Positions 1 to 9,268 of a stretch of DNA of 64,000 nucleotides are shown one piece after another. Both the position numbers and the translations under genes were made by a program. The first letter of the stretch is position 1, and each line of letters begins with the position of its first letter. The notes beneath the pieces are model-generated. The model was not told where the DNA came from, did not search any database, and saw only the letters and a program-made list of their open reading frames with translations. Source of the DNA: Mesostigma viride (taxonomy: Eukaryota; Streptophyta; Mesostigmatophyceae; Mesostigmatales; Mesostigmataceae); assembly GCA_009746045.1 (NCBI GenBank), contig RPFO01000213.1, positions 6,342,812 to 6,406,811 on the forward strand, read 5' to 3'.

Positions 1-44
1 ACGCTAATTTGCAAGTCAACACGGCGATTGGATCTCTCTCTGCT

Positions 45-128
45 GGCATGCATGGATGGGTGTCATGGGGTGCTGGCATGCATGGATGGGTGTCATGGGG
101 TGCTGGCATGCATGGCTGGCATGTGGAT
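45..128. repeat. 30-bp minisatellite, short array
   Basis: Nearly three copies of a 30-bp unit made of TGGCATGCATGGATGGG followed by TGTCATGGGGTGC. It is the same unit as the larger array at 406-946, separated from it by one copy of the ~330-bp repeat. Confidence 0.9.
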
Positions 129-129
129 G

Positions 130-405
130 TGGGGTGAACCATGAAAAAAAGCACGCAACACACCACGCGTCGTACCTTTTTATAGATGTTTTTTTTTTTA
201 TGGGGCCGGCCGGGGGCGGCGGTGGCGGCAAAACTGAAGCTAGTGACACCGCGCAGATGACGCCGTGAACATGTCGCGTTGTACCGTAGAAGATGCGAAC
301 AAAAAACAAAACACGAAAAAAGAGAGGCGGACCGCATATGACAGGGACGAAAAAAAGTCAGACACAAAGCCTGTGTTATCTGGCATGCATAAATACATGT
401 GGTGT
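130..405. repeat. First copy of the ~330-bp dispersed repeat
   Basis: This stretch recurs almost unchanged three more times at 947-1895. It holds a short poly-T tract, the motif GGGGCCGGCCGGGGGCGG and an A-rich run. Short open frames on both strands recur with each copy, as expected of a repeat rather than a gene. No conserved domain is seen. Confidence 0.85.
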
Positions 406-946
406 GGTGCTGGCATGCGTGGATGGGTGTCATGGGGTGCTGGCATGCATGGATGGGTGTCATGGGGTGCTGGCATGCATGGATGGGTGTAATGGGGTGC
501 TGGCATGCATGGATGGGTGTAATGGGGCGCTGGCATGCGTGGATGGGTGTCATGGGGTGCTGGCATGCATGGATGGGTGTCATGAGGTGCTGGCATGCAT
601 GGATGGGTGTCATGGGGTGCTGGCATGCATGGATGGGTGTCATGGGGTGCTGGCATGCATGGATGGGTGTCATGGGGTGCTGGCATGCGTGGATGGGTGT
701 CATGGGGTGCTGGCATGCATGGATGGGTGTCATGGGTGCTGGCATGCATGGATGGGTGTAGTGGGGTGCTGGCATGCATGGATGGGTGTCATGGGGTGCT
801 GGCATGCATGGATGGGTGTCATGGGGTGCTGGCATGCATGGATGGGTGTAGTGGGGTGCTGGCATGCGTGTATGGGTGTCATGGGGTGCTGGCATGCATG
901 GATGGGTGTCATGGGGTGCTGGCATGCATGGATGGGTGTCATGGGG
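406..946. repeat. 30-bp minisatellite, main array (about 18 units)
   Basis: Tandem 30-bp units with point variants such as GTAATGGGG or ATGCGTGG, and one unit with a 1-bp deletion near 740. The period is a multiple of three, so all frames stay open and give Trp/Cys/His/Met-rich pseudo-proteins that should not be annotated. Confidence 0.93.
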
Positions 947-1895
947 TGAACCATGAAAAAAAGCACGCAACACACCACGCGTCGTACCTTTTTATAGATG
1001 TTTCTTTTTTTTTATGGGGCCGGCCGGGGGCGGCGGTGGCGGCAAAAATGAAGCTAGTGACACCGCGCAGATGACGCCGTGAACATGTCGCGTTGTACCG
1101 TAGAAGATACGAACAAAAAACAAAACACGAAAAAAGAGAGGCGGACCGCATATGACAGGGAAGAAAAAAAGTCAGACACACAGCCTGTGTTATCTGGCAT
1201 GCATAAATACATGTGGTGTGGTGCTGGCATGCATAAATACATGTGCCAGCAAACCTGAGCTGCAAGGGAGCGAGAAAACCAAGAAAAAAAGCACGCAACA
1301 CACCACGCGTCGTACCTTTTACAGATAGATGTTTCTTTTTTTTAATGGGGCCGGCCGGGGGCGGCGGTGGCGGCAAAACTGAAGCTAGTGACACCGCGCA
1401 GATGACGCCGTGAACATGTCGCGTTGTACCGTAGAAGATACGAACAAAAAACAAAACACGAAAAAAGAGAGGCGGACCGCATATGACAGGGAAGAAAAAA
1501 AGTCAGACACACAGCCTGTGTTATCTGGCATGCATAAATACATGTGGTGTGGTGCCGGCATGCATAAATACATGTGCCAGCAAACCTGAGCTGCAAGGGA
1601 GCGAGAAAACCAAGAAAAAAAGCACGCAACACACCACGCGTCGTACCTTTTATAGATAGATGTTTCTTTTTTTTAATGGGGCCGGCCGGGTGCGGCGGTG
1701 GCGGCAAAACTGAAGCTAGTGACACCGCGCAGATGACGCCGTGAACATGTCGCGTTGTACCGTAGAAGATACGAACAAAAAACAAAACACGAAAAAAGAG
1801 AGGCGGACCACATATGACAGGGACGAAAAAAAGTCAGACACACAGCCTGTGTTATCTGGCATGCATAAATACATGTGGTGTGGTGCCGGCATGCA
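947..1895. repeat. Three tandem copies of the ~331-bp repeat
   Basis: Three head-to-tail copies with a spacing of about 331 bp, differing by a few substitutions and by poly-T length. Each contains GGGGCCGGCCGG, the phrase AAGCTAGTGACACCGCGCAG, and ends in a short TGGCATGCATAAATACATG motif that resembles the neighbouring 30-bp unit. Confidence 0.9.
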
Positions 1896-2574
1896 TAAAT
1901 ATCAACGTTATTAACCAAGAATGGCAGCCGGGGGAAAGATGTCGACTACATTGCAGGCCGGAAAAAACGATCATACGGAACTGGCATGGCAAGAAAACCC
2001 AGCAACCCAGCAACGCAGCTATAAAGCCCAGAAAAGAAAACATGCACGACAGCCTGCTTCAATAATGCATTGATTCCAACAAATGAATAAGTGGGGCTGC
2101 CATTCGTACCTTTTTTTCTTTTTCCGGGGTTTACTCGATACAGGGCGCACGCAAGGATGCTGCACACAATTAAAGGCACAATTAAAGGCATACACCATAA
2201 GCAAGCGAATCAGTTGACGGGCTAAACACAATTAAAGCAAACGCGACGTTCAGAATCACAGCTACAATTTCTGATTCTTCTAGCCCGTCAACGAGCTGCT
2301 TGTGGACAACTATCTGTCAAAAGCATCCATGTACATCCGCCATTGCTCACCTCTTTCTTCACTCCGAATAGCGACAATGGCTTTGCTCAGTTGAATATGG
2401 CTGTCGGGTTGCTAATATCGTTGTCACTTTCGGCCGATGTCGCGAATACCCGCCGTTGATGCTCGGGTGCAAGGTGCATCCACGGTGTCGGTCTTCCAGG
2501 AGGCTGGAAAGCGCCAACGCAGCACCTGCAAATTCAAATTCCCTGGTGCTGGTATGCCGACGCGCAAATGGAAT
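1896..2574. other. No gene recognised
   Basis: Mixed-composition sequence with only short overlapping open frames on both strands. No domain, tRNA or repeat family could be recognised. Confidence 0.5.
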
Positions 2575-2800
2575 GGCGCGGCGCCTAAAAGGCGCCGCGC
2601 GCGGGAAAAAAATTGACGCGCCAAACGATATGGCGCGGCGCCGACGGCGCCGCGCTGAAAAATACTTGCAGTCGCAACTGTGACGTGGCGCTGCAGACCA
2701 CACGGTAGGGAATTCGCAGCGCCATATATGGCGCCACGCCGACTCCTGACGCCGTGTGGCGCCACATGGACGCGGCGCTGCACACAGCTCGAGCCCATTT
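2575..2800. repeat. Cluster of GC-rich inverted repeats
   Basis: Several palindromes sit close together: GGCGCGGCGCC facing GGCGCCGCGC around 2576-2600, ATGGCGCGGCGCCGACGGCG around 2630-2650, and GCGCCATATATGGCGCC around 2720-2736. They form strong hairpins in either strand. The region lies about 80 bp upstream of a TATATAAG motif. The function is not evident. Confidence 0.6.
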
Positions 2801-2939
2801 TTTCACATTCCTGCTACCTGATTGGACGCCTGGCGGAGGAAGCTTTTCACGGCGCGACGCCGAGGGGCTTCAAAAACGTATATAAGCAGGCAAAATTTCT
2901 CCGAAATTTAATGAACGAGCGCGACGCGGAGACCATGCT

Positions 2940-3054
2940 AGTGTGCGGAACTGGTGAACCACACCGGTACGGGACAGATTCTTGGCTGATCCTCGTAGTA
3001 CCTCGTGAACACGTCTAGTAGGCCCGGGTTCAACTCCCGTCGTAACATTTTTTT
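2940..3054 (+). ncRNA. tRNA-like sequence with B-box and pol III-type terminator (possible SINE head)
   Basis: GGGTTCAACTCCCG matches an internal B-box and folds as a T-arm-like hairpin with a four-pair stem. A run of nine T lies just downstream, as in a polymerase III terminator, and TATATAAG lies ~60 bp upstream. No acceptor stem complementary to the 3' end was found, so it is not a functional tRNA as read. A tRNA-derived SINE fragment or chance similarity are the alternatives. Confidence 0.3.
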
Positions 3055-3060
3055 TTGGGT

Positions 3061-3529
3061 TGGTGTGGCAAGCCTATAAAGCAATCCGCAAACCACTACA
3101 CGGCTGGTAAGATTTAATATAATTAGCAACCTAATAGCTATATCAAAAATGTTTATGGGCATGGAAATTTTTAATATGTTGATATTAGACTGCAATGAAA
3201 CGAATATGCAACCTGCCCCCCGATGTTTAATACAATTATTATTATTATTTGTGGCATGAATATAATAATTGTGTAAATACAATGCTATGTGCAATATATT
3301 GCTGGTATGCCATGCAATTGTAACCAACAGGTGCAAGACCAAAAGGCGTCTTCAGGGCCCACCTGCTGCGAACAAGAGCTATGGCGGCAAGAGGTGCGTG
3401 CAGGGTTACGGATTTACGGGGTTGTTGACCACCAAATTTGTTGTTACGTGTGTTATGGAAACATTTCAGTCGAATTTCTGGATTCCAACGGTCGTTAAGG
3501 TTATAAAAAGTGCGTTGGGATTCGGAAAT
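3061..3529. other. AT-rich spacer, no gene recognised
   Basis: Low-GC sequence with short open frames in all phases. A degenerate form of the 14-bp palindrome, CCAACGGTCGTTAAGG, at about 3485 foreshadows the array that follows. Confidence 0.5.
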
Positions 3530-4155
3530 TCACATCTGGCGTGTAAAAAATGCAGGTGTTGGCGAGTTTTCGGCCCGCTTTCAGGGGTCCAACGGCCGTT
3601 GGGTGTCTAAAATGCATGTGTTAGCGTGTTTCCGGCCCGCTTTCAGGGGCCCAACGGCCGTTGGACGTCGAAAATGCATGTGGGCGTGTTTCGGCCCGCT
3701 TTCAGGGGTCCAACGGCCGTTGGGTGTAAAATGCATGTTGGCGTGTTTCAGGCCCGCTTTCAGGGGTCCAACGGCCGTTGGGTGTAGAAAATGCATGTGT
3801 TGGCGTGTTTTCGGCCCGCTTTCAGGGGTCCAACGGCCGTTGGGTGTCGAAAATGCATGTGTTGGCGTGTTTCGGCCCGCTTTCAGGGGTCCAACGGCCG
3901 TTGGGTGTCGAAAATGCATGTGTTGGCGTGTTTCAGGCCCACTTTCAGGGGTCCAACGGCCGTTGGGTGTCGAAAATGCATGTGTTGGCGTGTTTTCGGC
4001 CCGCTTTCTGGGGTCCAACGGCCGTTGGGTGTCGAAAATGCATGTGTTGGCGTGTTTCAGGCCCACTTTCGGGGGTCCAACGGCCGTTGGGTGTCGAAAA
4101 TGCATGTGTTGGCGTGTTTCAGGCGTACTTTCAGGGGTCCAACGGCCGTTGGGAC
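3530..4155. repeat. Tandem array of ~60-bp units, each with the CCAACGGCCGTTGG palindrome
   Basis: Ten exact copies of the 14-bp palindrome begin at 3589, 3651, 3710, 3768, 3830, 3891, 3953, 4015, 4077 and 4139, a spacing of 58-62 bp. Between them are near-identical spacers containing AAAATGCATGTGTTGGCGTG and GGCCCGCTTTCAGGGGTC. The array stops about 70 bp before the coding region at 4223. Open frames across it are by-products of repetition. Confidence 0.95.
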
Positions 4156-4222
4156 GTACAAATTGGGTAATTGTTGGAAAGCAATAATTTGATAAAAAGT
4201 CAAAACTTCGTCTGGATTCTGT

Positions 4223-7200
4223 ATGCGCGCGGATGCAGGTGAAGCGCACAACAAAGACCTAAGTCTCAAGTACGTCGAGATCAAGGGCAACCAACTTGCC
4301 CTCGACATGGCCAGCGCAATGGAATACTTGCTGAAGGACAACAATCACAAGACTGAAAACACGAAAACTGCAGTAGGCTTGAGGGCGCTTGAGCGGCTGC
4401 CAGGTGCGGTTGTGAAGGTTATGGGGAAACAGTACCGCCCTGCGCTGAAAAGAAAGGCGTCGGAGTCCTTCGCTCAGGAGGTTGTCGCTAATATCGTGCA
4501 AGGTTTCCAGGAATTGGGCAAGTCGGATGAGCACAGGAACGCGAAGTGCGCTGTGCTGTCAATGTGCTTGGGAAAGGACGGCATGAACAATCAAGGGCAT
4601 TGCACTCTCGCGCGGCTGCTTCACGTCACGCCCAAGGATATCCAGACCGCAAGGGGAATGAGGATGGGGGGCGACCTTCCCGCCCTGAAGGCGCCCCCTC
4701 GTGCTTTACGGTCGGACAAGTTTCCGGAGGAGGTCAAAGAATCGTCGGGAGTTACTGGTTGTCAGACCTAAACACGAGGGCGTCTCCCAACCATAAGGAC
4801 GTGGTCAATGAGTTCGAAAGGAAGGGAAACGCCAGGATCCTCATTTCCTCCCAGGGCGGAAGGTACTATTTGGACTCGCTTGAAACGATTTACAAGCGGT
4901 TCTGTTCTGACGCGTCGCCGTACAAGGGAGGTATCGTGACGACTGCGGACGGGACAAGGTACAAGGTGGGGTACACGAAGTTCGTGGAGTTCATGCCCAA
5001 GTGCGTAAAGGGCGTGTGGAAGGACCGGGACTTGTGCGCATGCGAAAAGCACGTCGTCTTCGAGTCTCTGCTCTCTGCCTTCGCCAAAGGCGTCAAGGAG
5101 TTGAAGAGCACGCTGGAGATCGAGGAGAGGGAGGGTATCCCTTCCGTGCCTGACAATGCCCATGATTTCGTTCGACGTTTCACCTGCCACAGGGCTGAGA
5201 GGGGGGGGGGGGCAAGGAGGGGGGAGGACGGGCGGCCCGTTCGTTAACGTCCCAATGAACTGCTTGGAAGGGACGTGCAACGAGTGTGGGATTTCCGAGT
5301 TCATCGTGACGGACCAGATGAAGGGGTGGACAAAGAAGTACACGTGGTTCGACTTCATAAAGGAGGGCACAGCGCCCCGTGGGACGGTAAGCATGTATAT
5401 TTGCATCGTTGAATATATATATGTAGACTTTCATACTTCCAACGGCCGTTGGCGTTGGGAAATTCCCAGCTGCTGACTTCCATTCTTCGGTCAATCCATG
5501 GTGCGCGGGCATGTATATTTGCATCGTTGAATATATATATGTAGACTTTCATACTTCCAACGGCCGTTGGCGTTGGGAAATTCCCAGCTGCTGACTTCCA
5601 TTCTTCGGTCAATCCATGGTGCGCGGGTGTGTTGTGTTGCAGGAGGAGGATGTGGCGCCGCAAATGAACCTGCAGCAAAAACTCATCAAGTCAACCCTCT
5701 CGGAGCTCCATGAACTCATTACGGCGCGCTTCCCGGAATTCGCCATTCACGTCCATACATGGGCCTGGCAGCACCACGCTTACAAGGAGTGCATTGACGT
5801 GATGCCGCTGGGAACGGTGGTGGTCCTGATGGACTACTCGGAGAACTATTCGGACCACCTGCAGAAACAGTTGCAGGCGCAGTACTGGTACCCAAGTAGT
5901 TACGTCCTGATGCCGGTGATCGTGATGTACCGTGATCCCGTATCGCTGGAAATCAAAAGGGTGAAGCACGATTACATGGGGAAGGACGTACCGAGGAATG
6001 CCCAGACCCTGGAGTTCGTGATGAAGAATACCCTTAACGTGCTGAGGGAGGAGGGGGTGGAGGTGAGGAACTGGATCAGTTGGTCCGACAACTGTAAGGA
6101 GCAGTTCCAATCCCGGTATGTGTGGCGATGGCTGCGGACCTGCTCGAGGCCGACCCCGACTTGGAACATTGGAGTGGAACTACTCGTGTGCAGGACATGG
6201 GAAGGGGGAGTCGGACGGGGAGGGGGGGACGGTCAAAAGCATCCTCAAAAGAGCGCAGATGCAGGAGGACAATCGGAACCTGAATACGGTGGAGGCACTG
6301 GTGGCCTACCTGAACCGGGATTGGAGAACCGGCAAAGACTCGAGTCGACCATCGGCACAATCGGACGTGGTTCGACGGGCATTTCTTCTCGATAACGTAA
6401 GTAAAGACAGTTGCTTTCTGGTGGTCAAGTGCAGTTCTATAATTTGTCTCTGGTTACACTTTACAGAGGACAGCTTCCTTGATGCAGTTTGAAGTTTCAT
6501 AAGGCCAACGGCCGTTGGAGCTGGAAAATCGTATAATTGTTGAGTGCCAACGGCCGTTGGAGTTGAGAAATGTACTTATATAAAGTTTCCAAGGGCCAAC
6601 GGCCGTTGGAGTTGGAAATCTTATAATTGTTGAGTGCCAACGGCCGTTGGAGTTGGGAAATGTGCTGTGATGTTGTTTCATGGATTTACAATTGCAGATT
6701 CCACGTCCGGTAAGGAGCGAGGCCCGATCCGAGATATCTCCACGGCACACCAGTGGCGACTGGACAAAAAGGGCGAGCAGGTCGAGGTGGTAAAGCTCAG
6801 GCGTTTTTCATGCTTCAGTTGTGCGGAGTGCCGAGAGGGCAAGTGGACGACATGCCCAAACGATTGGAGCAGCTCGTCGTGGACTGTAAAACTCCAGGCG
6901 AGTAAGTCGCGGAACCCCACGCGATATCCGGGAACCCGCCTGAACCACGTTCAAACGGCAAGAAACGAGTTGGGGCGTGGTTTGCAGGAGGGGGAGGCCG
7001 TCGCAGTCGCATCTGAGAGGGGGCACAAGGACCATGTGCCCGACCACCCGTACTGGTTGGCGAAAGTTGTTCGAGTCGCCCACCAACTCGACAAGGATGA
7101 GTGTTTAAACAAACATACGGGGGGGGGGCGAGGTTTTTAAGAAAGGCAACTGGGTAATGTACGTAAAATACTTCGAGAGGTGCTCCTCCTCCGGATCGGA

Positions 7201-7363
7201 CGCCCGACGCTTCTTCTGGAACCCAGACGACCGAGAACCCTTAACTGCAATCGTGTGCTACCTGAGCGTCGCAAAGGTCACGAAGGGCAAGTGGGAAGGA
7301 CATCCGGACAACACGCGACAGGGCTGGTTCACAATTGCGAAGAAGGTGGACGCCGAAATTACG
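4223..7363 (+). CDS. DDE-transposase-like protein, split gene with frameshifts
   Basis: Three exons can be followed: about 4223-5386, 5643-6400 and 6698-7363. Intron phases agree (0 and 1). The reading frame breaks near 4740, at poly-G 5202-5213, near 6115-6180 and at poly-G 7119-7127. Exon 2 carries LMDYSENYSD and ISWSDNCKEQFQSR, then GHGKGESDGEGGTVK. These acidic blocks resemble a DDE-type nuclease core in eukaryotic transposase-like proteins that share an HGKG-DG-GG-K signature. Exon 3 has a Cys-rich motif, CFSCAECREGKWTTC, followed by two patches resembling chromatin-reader folds (PYWLAKVVRV; GNWVMYVKYFERC). Exon 1 has CACEK and CNECGISEF cysteine pairs. The start is uncertain because a splice acceptor could precede it, and the 3' end runs into satellite DNA. 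Function is inferred from motifs. It may be a decayed transposon or a host gene with assembly indels. Confidence 0.55.
5387..5642 (+). other. Intron 1 made of two identical 118-bp repeats
   Basis: The donor GTAAGC and the acceptor TTGTGTTGCAG bound a 256-bp phase-0 intron. Its interior is a perfect tandem duplication of 118 bp (5392-5509 and 5510-5627), each copy carrying one CCAACGGCCGTTGG palindrome (5439-5452 and 5557-5570). Confidence 0.75.
6401..6697 (+). other. Intron 2 with four palindromes
   Basis: Donor GTAAAG at 6401 and acceptor ATTGCAG ending at 6697 give a phase-1 intron that joins the flanking frames. It holds four CCAACGGCCGTTGG copies, at 6505, 6547, 6596 and 6637. A GTAAGT at 6397 is a stronger-looking donor but would break the frame. 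Confidence 0.65.
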
Positions 7364-7673
7364 GTACGTCATTCCAAACATTACTGTGTAAAATTGGTGT
7401 TTGTATGTCCATGTGTTTTTTTGTCGACGTCGTTCACCTTACTACTACATTACATACGGGCAATCAGCCTATACTTTAGCTTGGCTGAATGGCGCAGTTC
7501 GCATATCTTAATTTCTCAAAGCCAACGGCCGTTGGACTTACGAAACTGGACAAGTGCCAAGTGCGGATTGGGTACTATTCTTGTTGAGGATGACCAGTTG
7601 TGTTTATATATTTTTGCATGGTGGCGGATGACTTGGCGTGTTGTTGCATTTTTACATACGGGTGTATGGTAGG
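7364..7673 (+). other. Probable start of intron 3 or lost 3' end of the gene
   Basis: A GTACGT donor follows the codons for the last recognisable residues. The sequence beyond is AT-rich, non-coding and holds one CCAACGGCCGTTGG at 7522-7535. No following exon is seen before the telomere-like motif, so the gene is probably 3'-truncated here. Confidence 0.45.
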
Positions 7674-7706
7674 CCTTAAACCCTAAACCCCTACACTCCT
7701 AAACCA
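7674..7706. repeat. Telomere-like C-strand motif (CCCTAAA type)
   Basis: CTTAAACCCTAAACCCC followed by CTAAACC resembles two to three degenerate copies of the plant-type telomere repeat. It marks the left edge of the satellite block. Confidence 0.55.
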
Positions 7707-9130
7707 TGTTTACCCTTATATGTTGGGTGTGTTGGTGAATGTTGGGTATGTGTGTTGGGGCGTGTGTGTTGTGTGTGTGTTGGGTGCATTCATGAAGGTG
7801 TGGGGGGTGTAGGGTGTGTGCAAAGTGTCTTGTGTGTTGATGTTGGGTGTGGGGGGGGGAGGTACATGTGTGTTGTGTGTGTGACTTAGTAGGTGTGTTG
7901 TGTGTGTGACTTAGGTGTGTGTGTTGTTTGTGTTGGATATGTGTTGTGTGTGTGTGTGTTGTGTGTGTAGGGTGTCTTGTGTGTTGGTTTCTTGTTTTTA
8001 GTAGGTGTTGGGTGTGTGTATGTCGGGTGCAAACATAGTGTGTGTGTGTGTGTGTTCGGTATGTGTGTTGGGTGTCTTTTGTGTGTGTTGTGTGTGTTGG
8101 GCGTGTGTGTGTGCTCTGTGTATGTATGTTGTGTGTGTGTGTGTGTGTTGGGGCGTGTGCTGTGTGTGTTGTGTGCATGTTAATTGTCATGTATTGGTGT
8201 TGAGTGTGGGGGGGATGGACGTGTGTGTTGTGTGTGACTTAGGTGTGTTATGTGTGTGTTGTGTGTGACTTAAGTGTTTTGTGTGTGTTGTGTGTGTTGG
8301 ATGTGTGGTGTGGGTGTGGGTGTGGGTGTGTGGGTGTGGGGGGGGGGGCCAAGTGTCTTGTGTGTTGGTATTGGGTGTGTGTGGGGGGGTGTACGTGTGT
8401 GTTGTGTGTGACTTAGGTGTGTTTTGTGTGTGTTGTGTGTGATTGACCTAGGTGTGTGTTGCGTGTGTGTGTACGTGTTGTGTGGTGTGTTGTTTGCATG
8501 TTATTGTCATGTGTTGGTGTTGTGGGGGGGGGGGGATGTACGTGTGTTGTGTGTTGGTGTCTTATTTTTAGGTGTTGGTGTGTGTGTCGTGGGTGCAAAC
8601 ATTGTGTGTGTGTGTGTGTTAAGTGTGTGTTGGGTGTCTTGTGTGTTGGTGTCTTATTTTTAGGTGTTGGTGTGTGTGTCGTGGGTGCAAACATTGTGTG
8701 TGTGTGTGTGTTGGGTGTGTGTTGGGTGTCTTGTGTGTTGGTGTCTTGTTTTTAGTAGGTGTTGTGTGTGCGTGTTTTCGGTATGTGTGTTGGGTGTCTT
8801 GTGTGTGTGTGGTGTGTGTTTGGGTGTTGTTGTGTGTGCAGTGTTGGGGCATGTGTGTGTGTGTTGGGGCATGTGTGTGTGTGTTGGGGCATGTGTGTCA
8901 GTGTGTGTGTTGTGGCATGTTATAATTGTCATGTGTTGGTGTTGTGTGTGGGGGGGGGGATGTACATGTGTGTTGTGTGTTACTTAGGTGTGTTCTGTGT
9001 GTGTTGCGTGTGTGTGATTGTGTGTCTTGGGTGTGTGTTGGGTGTCTTGTGTGTTGGTGTCTTGTTTTTAGGTGTTGGTGTGTGTCTTGGGTGCAAACAT
9101 AGCGTGTGTGTGTTGGGTGTGTTGTTCGTG
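7707..9130. repeat. TG-rich degenerate satellite
   Basis: About 1.4 kb dominated by TGTGTGT, GTGTTGGGTGT and short G runs on the plus strand. A longer sub-repeat of roughly 90 bp recurs with the core TTTTTAGGTGTTGGTGTGTG followed by GGGTGCAAACAT, at about 8005, 8570, 8660 and 9068. Open frames on both strands are Cys/Val- or Thr/His-rich artefacts. Confidence 0.9.
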
Positions 9131-9268
9131 TGTGTATGAAAATATAGAAAATTGTTATGTTTGACGATAGTCATAGTGTACTACTAAAAACTTGTACATA
9201 CATATGCTGGAATGATTTTCTTTTTACTATTCCATTCACTATTGCTTATTTCTTCAAACATGTACATG
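9131..9268. other. Unique AT-rich junction between TG-rich and CA-rich satellite
   Basis: A 138-bp non-repetitive, AT-rich stretch. To its left the plus strand is TG-rich, to its right CA-rich, so strand asymmetry reverses here. No gene is seen. Confidence 0.7.

Noticed and set aside
2940-3050. A functional tRNA gene
   Set aside because: B-box and T-run are present, but no acceptor stem or anticodon arm can be formed. Kept only as a low-confidence tRNA-like feature.
7707-9139. Cys/Val-rich transmembrane-like frames in the TG-rich region
   Set aside because: Translation of TGTG repeats. Sub-repeats of ~90 bp explain the recurrence, and no start or domain is conserved.
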